Shown: positions 61,720-64,000 of the stretch, piece after piece
How positions within the stretch are numbered: the first letter of the stretch is position 1
Layout of the letters: each line of letters starts with the position of its first letter
From: Blastobasis lacticolella
Lineage: Eukaryota > Arthropoda > Insecta > Lepidoptera > Blastobasidae
Reading direction: 5' to 3'
DNA length: 64,000 nucleotides
NCBI GenBank assembly: GCA_905147135.1
Contig: LR990068.1
Location: 1,012,001 to 1,076,000, forward strand
Notes under the pieces: model-generated
What the model was told of the DNA's origin: nothing
Databases searched by the model: none
The model's input: the letters and a program-made list of their open reading frames with translations, nothing else
Translations under genes and position numbers: made by a program

Positions 61720-61949
61720 CAACACTGGCATTGAAATGTCATTTCAAGCTGTCCTGACTGACAGCCAGCGAGAACTGTCATTTTTTGTTTTGCTATCGCT
61801 GATCGCGGAGTGTGTTATCGCGTATTAAGGTTTAAATGATTAAAAATATTTAATTCAATTAATATTTTGATGGATTTCTCTTTTAAACAATGAGTTAGTG
61901 ATGGTTCTGTGTTTGTAACAAGTCGATTCAGTGTAATCAGTGCGTAGAG
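61720..61949 (+). promoter_or_regulatory. Candidate promoter and leader exon with donor
   Basis: 'tggcaacactggcattgaaa' and repeated 'tgtcatttc'/'ctgacagcc' words resemble insect core-promoter surroundings, and the same 'ggcaacac' word lies by the candidate start at 53560. 'gcgtagag|gtgagt' at 61949/61950 is a consensus donor. Two very short upstream frames lie inside. No coding exon was found downstream in the window. Confidence 0.3.
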
Positions 61950-62540
61950 GTGAGTGGATTGTCGACTAAACATAGGAATGTGTTCGAATAGTTTTGCTTG
62001 CTTCGCGGTGATGATAAATTGACTGGTATGATTGCAAATTATTGACATCAGGATGTGAGTCCACTTATTTCTTAACATGGCTGCATTGTACGCCTCCTGT
62101 TTTTGGAGGCGCACTTTGCGATGGTTAGAAAAAATTTTAAACTAAAAAGTAAAAACTGTTTATTTGTTTTTATGATACGCCTATCAGCCTGATAGTGTCG
62201 AATATGGGTATAAAAGTGTTTTATAAATTTAAATTTTTCATTGCAGTAGTTATTAAATCTTTATAAATCGTCCAAGTAAATTGTAAACTTAGACAAAGCT
62301 ATCCAACTTTATCCAAAAAACATTTTGATCTGTCGCTTCACAGCTTTGTGAAGGACAATCATACTTTATCATTTACTAATCGATTTTGCAGTTATCATTA
62401 GGAAGTACTAGCTTCATCCTGTGACGAAATTCATTTATTTTTATAAAGAAGTAGCTTTTGTCTTTCCTGGGGTCGCTGTTTTTCTCCTTTCTAAATTTTA
62501 ATTTGTTCAGAAGTTTAAGTGTGACGAAAGTAACAGATTT
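61950..62540. other. No supported gene
   Basis: Unassigned AT-rich sequence; would be intron if the preceding call is right. Confidence 0.3.
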
Positions 62541-62692
62541 GATCATCATCATCATCATATCAGCCAAAAGACGCCCACTACTGGGCATAGGCCTCCCCCA
62601 GAGATCTCCACGGTGGCCAGCCCTGTGCCTTCCGCACTCAGCTGGTGCCCGCGATCTTCACCAGGTCGTCAGTCCACCTTGTTGAAGGCTAC
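62541..62692 (-). mobile_element. Non-LTR 3' end with (ATG)n tail
   Basis: The minus translation reads 'STRWTDDLVKIAGTS', a stop, then 'AQGWPPWRSLGEAYAQ', a stop and 'WASFG', and (GAT)n. This is the C-terminus of an abundant insect endonuclease-RT element; exact clade not assigned. Broken by stops. Confidence 0.65.
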
Positions 62693-62904
62693 ACACTCTG
62701 CATCTTGCTCATACAAGAATAATTACTTAAAAAGTTCTGACAAATACCACGACTAGTTGTAGGCAAACACGGCCTTTCTCTAAAGATCCGCTTAATACAT
62801 ATTTAGGTAACCTTCTTTTGTATGTGTCGTTGCCCATATTATGAAGGTGATAAGCAACCAAGTACCACATTGTTATCACTGTTTATTATTTAACTACTAG
62901 TGTT

Positions 62905-63095
62905 TGCGACTAATGTTTTCGAAGCATAAGATCTGGAGTCTCCGTAGGCTGGAAAATGGGCAGCAGCATTTTCCATTGTTATATTTATAACACTGCAATC
63001 TCCAACCCGGCTGCCAAGCGTGAAGATTATGCCAATAACCTCCCCTTTTATGGGAGAAGCCCTTAGTCCGGCATTGGACTGATATGGGCTGTGAT
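62905..63095 (+). mobile_element. Retroposon C, sense, 5'-truncated
   Basis: 'gcgactaatgttttcgaagc', 'attttccattgttatattta', 'ggactgatatgggctgtgat'. Confidence 0.7.
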
Positions 63096-63220
63096 GCTGT
63101 ATAATGAAATGTGGCCATATGAAGAGATTTTTGCGCAAAATCTCACGTATTTGTTGACGTTGCTCGTCAATATCAACAGACAAACGGCACTGGACTCGCT
63201 GTAGTGTAAACAGTCAGTTT

Positions 63221-63415
63221 GGGAGGTTGCCAATCGCTACTGTCCTTGGCCAATGTAAATCGGGCATTATGGACGACATGCGTGCCAATGAACTTGCTAC
63301 CAAGGATGTCGACCGAGCGCAGTGGGCAAGAAGCAAGACGGCGGACCCGATGGCCTCGCGTGCCGCGCGAAAGCAAAACCGTGATTGAGATTTGAGGCCA
63401 GGATGGTGATGAGGA
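63221..63415 (+). mobile_element. RTE-like LINE 3' end
   Basis: The frame ending TGA at 63387 encodes 'MDDMRANELATKDVDRAQWA' 'RSKTADP', homologous to the copy at 19569. The 3' end ('gccaggatggtgatgaggat') is more diverged; a (GATG)n-like tail follows. Confidence 0.65.
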
Positions 63416-63486
63416 TGATGTGCTTTTGCCCACGACTTTGCCACGACCACGAAACTTTTTATTAAATACCACTGTGAACTTTGGGT

Positions 63487-63737
63487 CATTATCACAGCCC
63501 ATAACAGTCCACTGCAGGACTTAGGGCCTCTCCTACTAAGGGAAAGTTATTGCCAAAATCTCCACGCTTGGCGGGCGGGTTGGAGATCGCAGTGTTGTAA
63601 ATATAACAATGGGAGATCTGCCGCCCATTTTCCAGCTCACGGAGGGTAGATCATTTGCCTCGAAAACATTAGTCGCTTTGTACGACCCATGAGTGTAAGG
63701 AGTGGTGTTATTCTACTCTGCCGGACACCACACGGCC
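63487..63737 (-). mobile_element. Retroposon C, full length
   Basis: 'cattatcacagcccataaca' to 'ggacaccacacggcc'. Confidence 0.75.
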
Positions 63738-64000
63738 GTCAACAGTTTGGTTACATCCTACGTATTTCCGCTAGATAATAATATTTTTATAGAAGATAAA
63801 TTTTTAGCCTGTGTTTTATTTTCTATAGCAACATACTATAAAGTTTAAATTAAAGTCGCCTGCTCCGTCTGTCTGTCTGTATGTATTTCCGCTAACTCCT
63901 CGTAAACCACGCCACGGATTTTGATACGGTTTTCACCATTAGTTAGAGAATTTATGCTGGAAGTTTCATGTGTATATTACATGCATATTATAATAGAGAA
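63738..64000 (+). repeat. Dispersed repeat W, sense
   Basis: 63840-63960: 'ttaaagtcgcctgctccgtc', 'tgtctgtctgtatgtatttc', 'ccacggattttgatacggtt'. The first 100 bp are unassigned. Confidence 0.5.

Noticed and set aside
61815..62114. 99-codon minus-strand frame
   Set aside because: It lies over the candidate plus-strand leader exon, contains no known domain, and its composition follows the local AT-rich DNA.
1..64000. CRISPR array or bacterial operon
   Set aside because: No regularly spaced short repeats with unique spacers were seen, and nothing in the window has prokaryotic gene structure. The repeated C, SINE and LINE copies are irregularly spaced and in both orientations.

Overview
The window reads as nuclear DNA of an insect, most likely a moth or butterfly. 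It is AT-rich, has no dense gene array, no operons and no bacterial ribosome binding sites. It is packed with short interspersed elements, 5'-truncated non-LTR retrotransposon ends and TIR-bearing MITEs of the kind common in lepidopteran genomes. The species call is inference; the repeat structure is seen directly by comparing copies inside the window. Family names used here (SINE-1, retroposon C, LINE-A, MITE-E and so on) are local labels, not database names.

Host gene content is very low. On the minus strand there is a convincing start-codon exon at 25394-25460: a 22-residue signal-peptide-like N-terminus that runs into a consensus GTGAGT donor. A minus-strand, ATG-free leader exon with a GTAAGT donor lies at 53296-53534. 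The simplest model is one minus-strand secreted or membrane-protein gene with a 27.6 kb first intron; separate promoters or two genes are the alternatives. If the model holds, most of 1-53,000 is intron or downstream sequence. A weaker plus-strand promoter and leader exon candidate lies at 61720-61949. I recognise no complete host protein.

The only long open frame (36459-38168) is the reverse transcriptase of a 5'-truncated Jockey/CR1-like LINE with no stop or frameshift. It sits inside an older SINE-1 copy. Several other families (LINE-A, -B, -b, -L, -M, -Y) are short 3' ends; A, B and L still encode the 'WNxLP' C-terminus typical of such LINEs. Two RTE-like 3' ends (19569, 63221) share their last ~60 bp with SINE-1, which suggests SINE-1 uses that LINE's machinery.

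Three SINE types have recognisable heads: SINE-1 (tRNA-like head, RTE-like tail), SINE-2 (tRNA-Gly-GCC-like head, (ATTT)n tail) and SINE-3 (5S rRNA-like head, one copy with two heads). Retroposon C ((TGA)n tail, at least 16 copies) shows two exact target-site duplications of 11 and 13 bp.

DNA elements include MITE-E (four copies, ~35 bp TIRs, TA flanks), MITE-F, MITE-Q (CCTG duplication), MITE-U, long hairpin elements at 10539, 13401 and 15024, a 388-bp element at 29393 and a 1272-bp TIR element at 56778 carrying internal GTAC-AGTAC palindromes. Many are nested, so the relative order of insertion can be read; SINE-1 copies are repeatedly the landing site.
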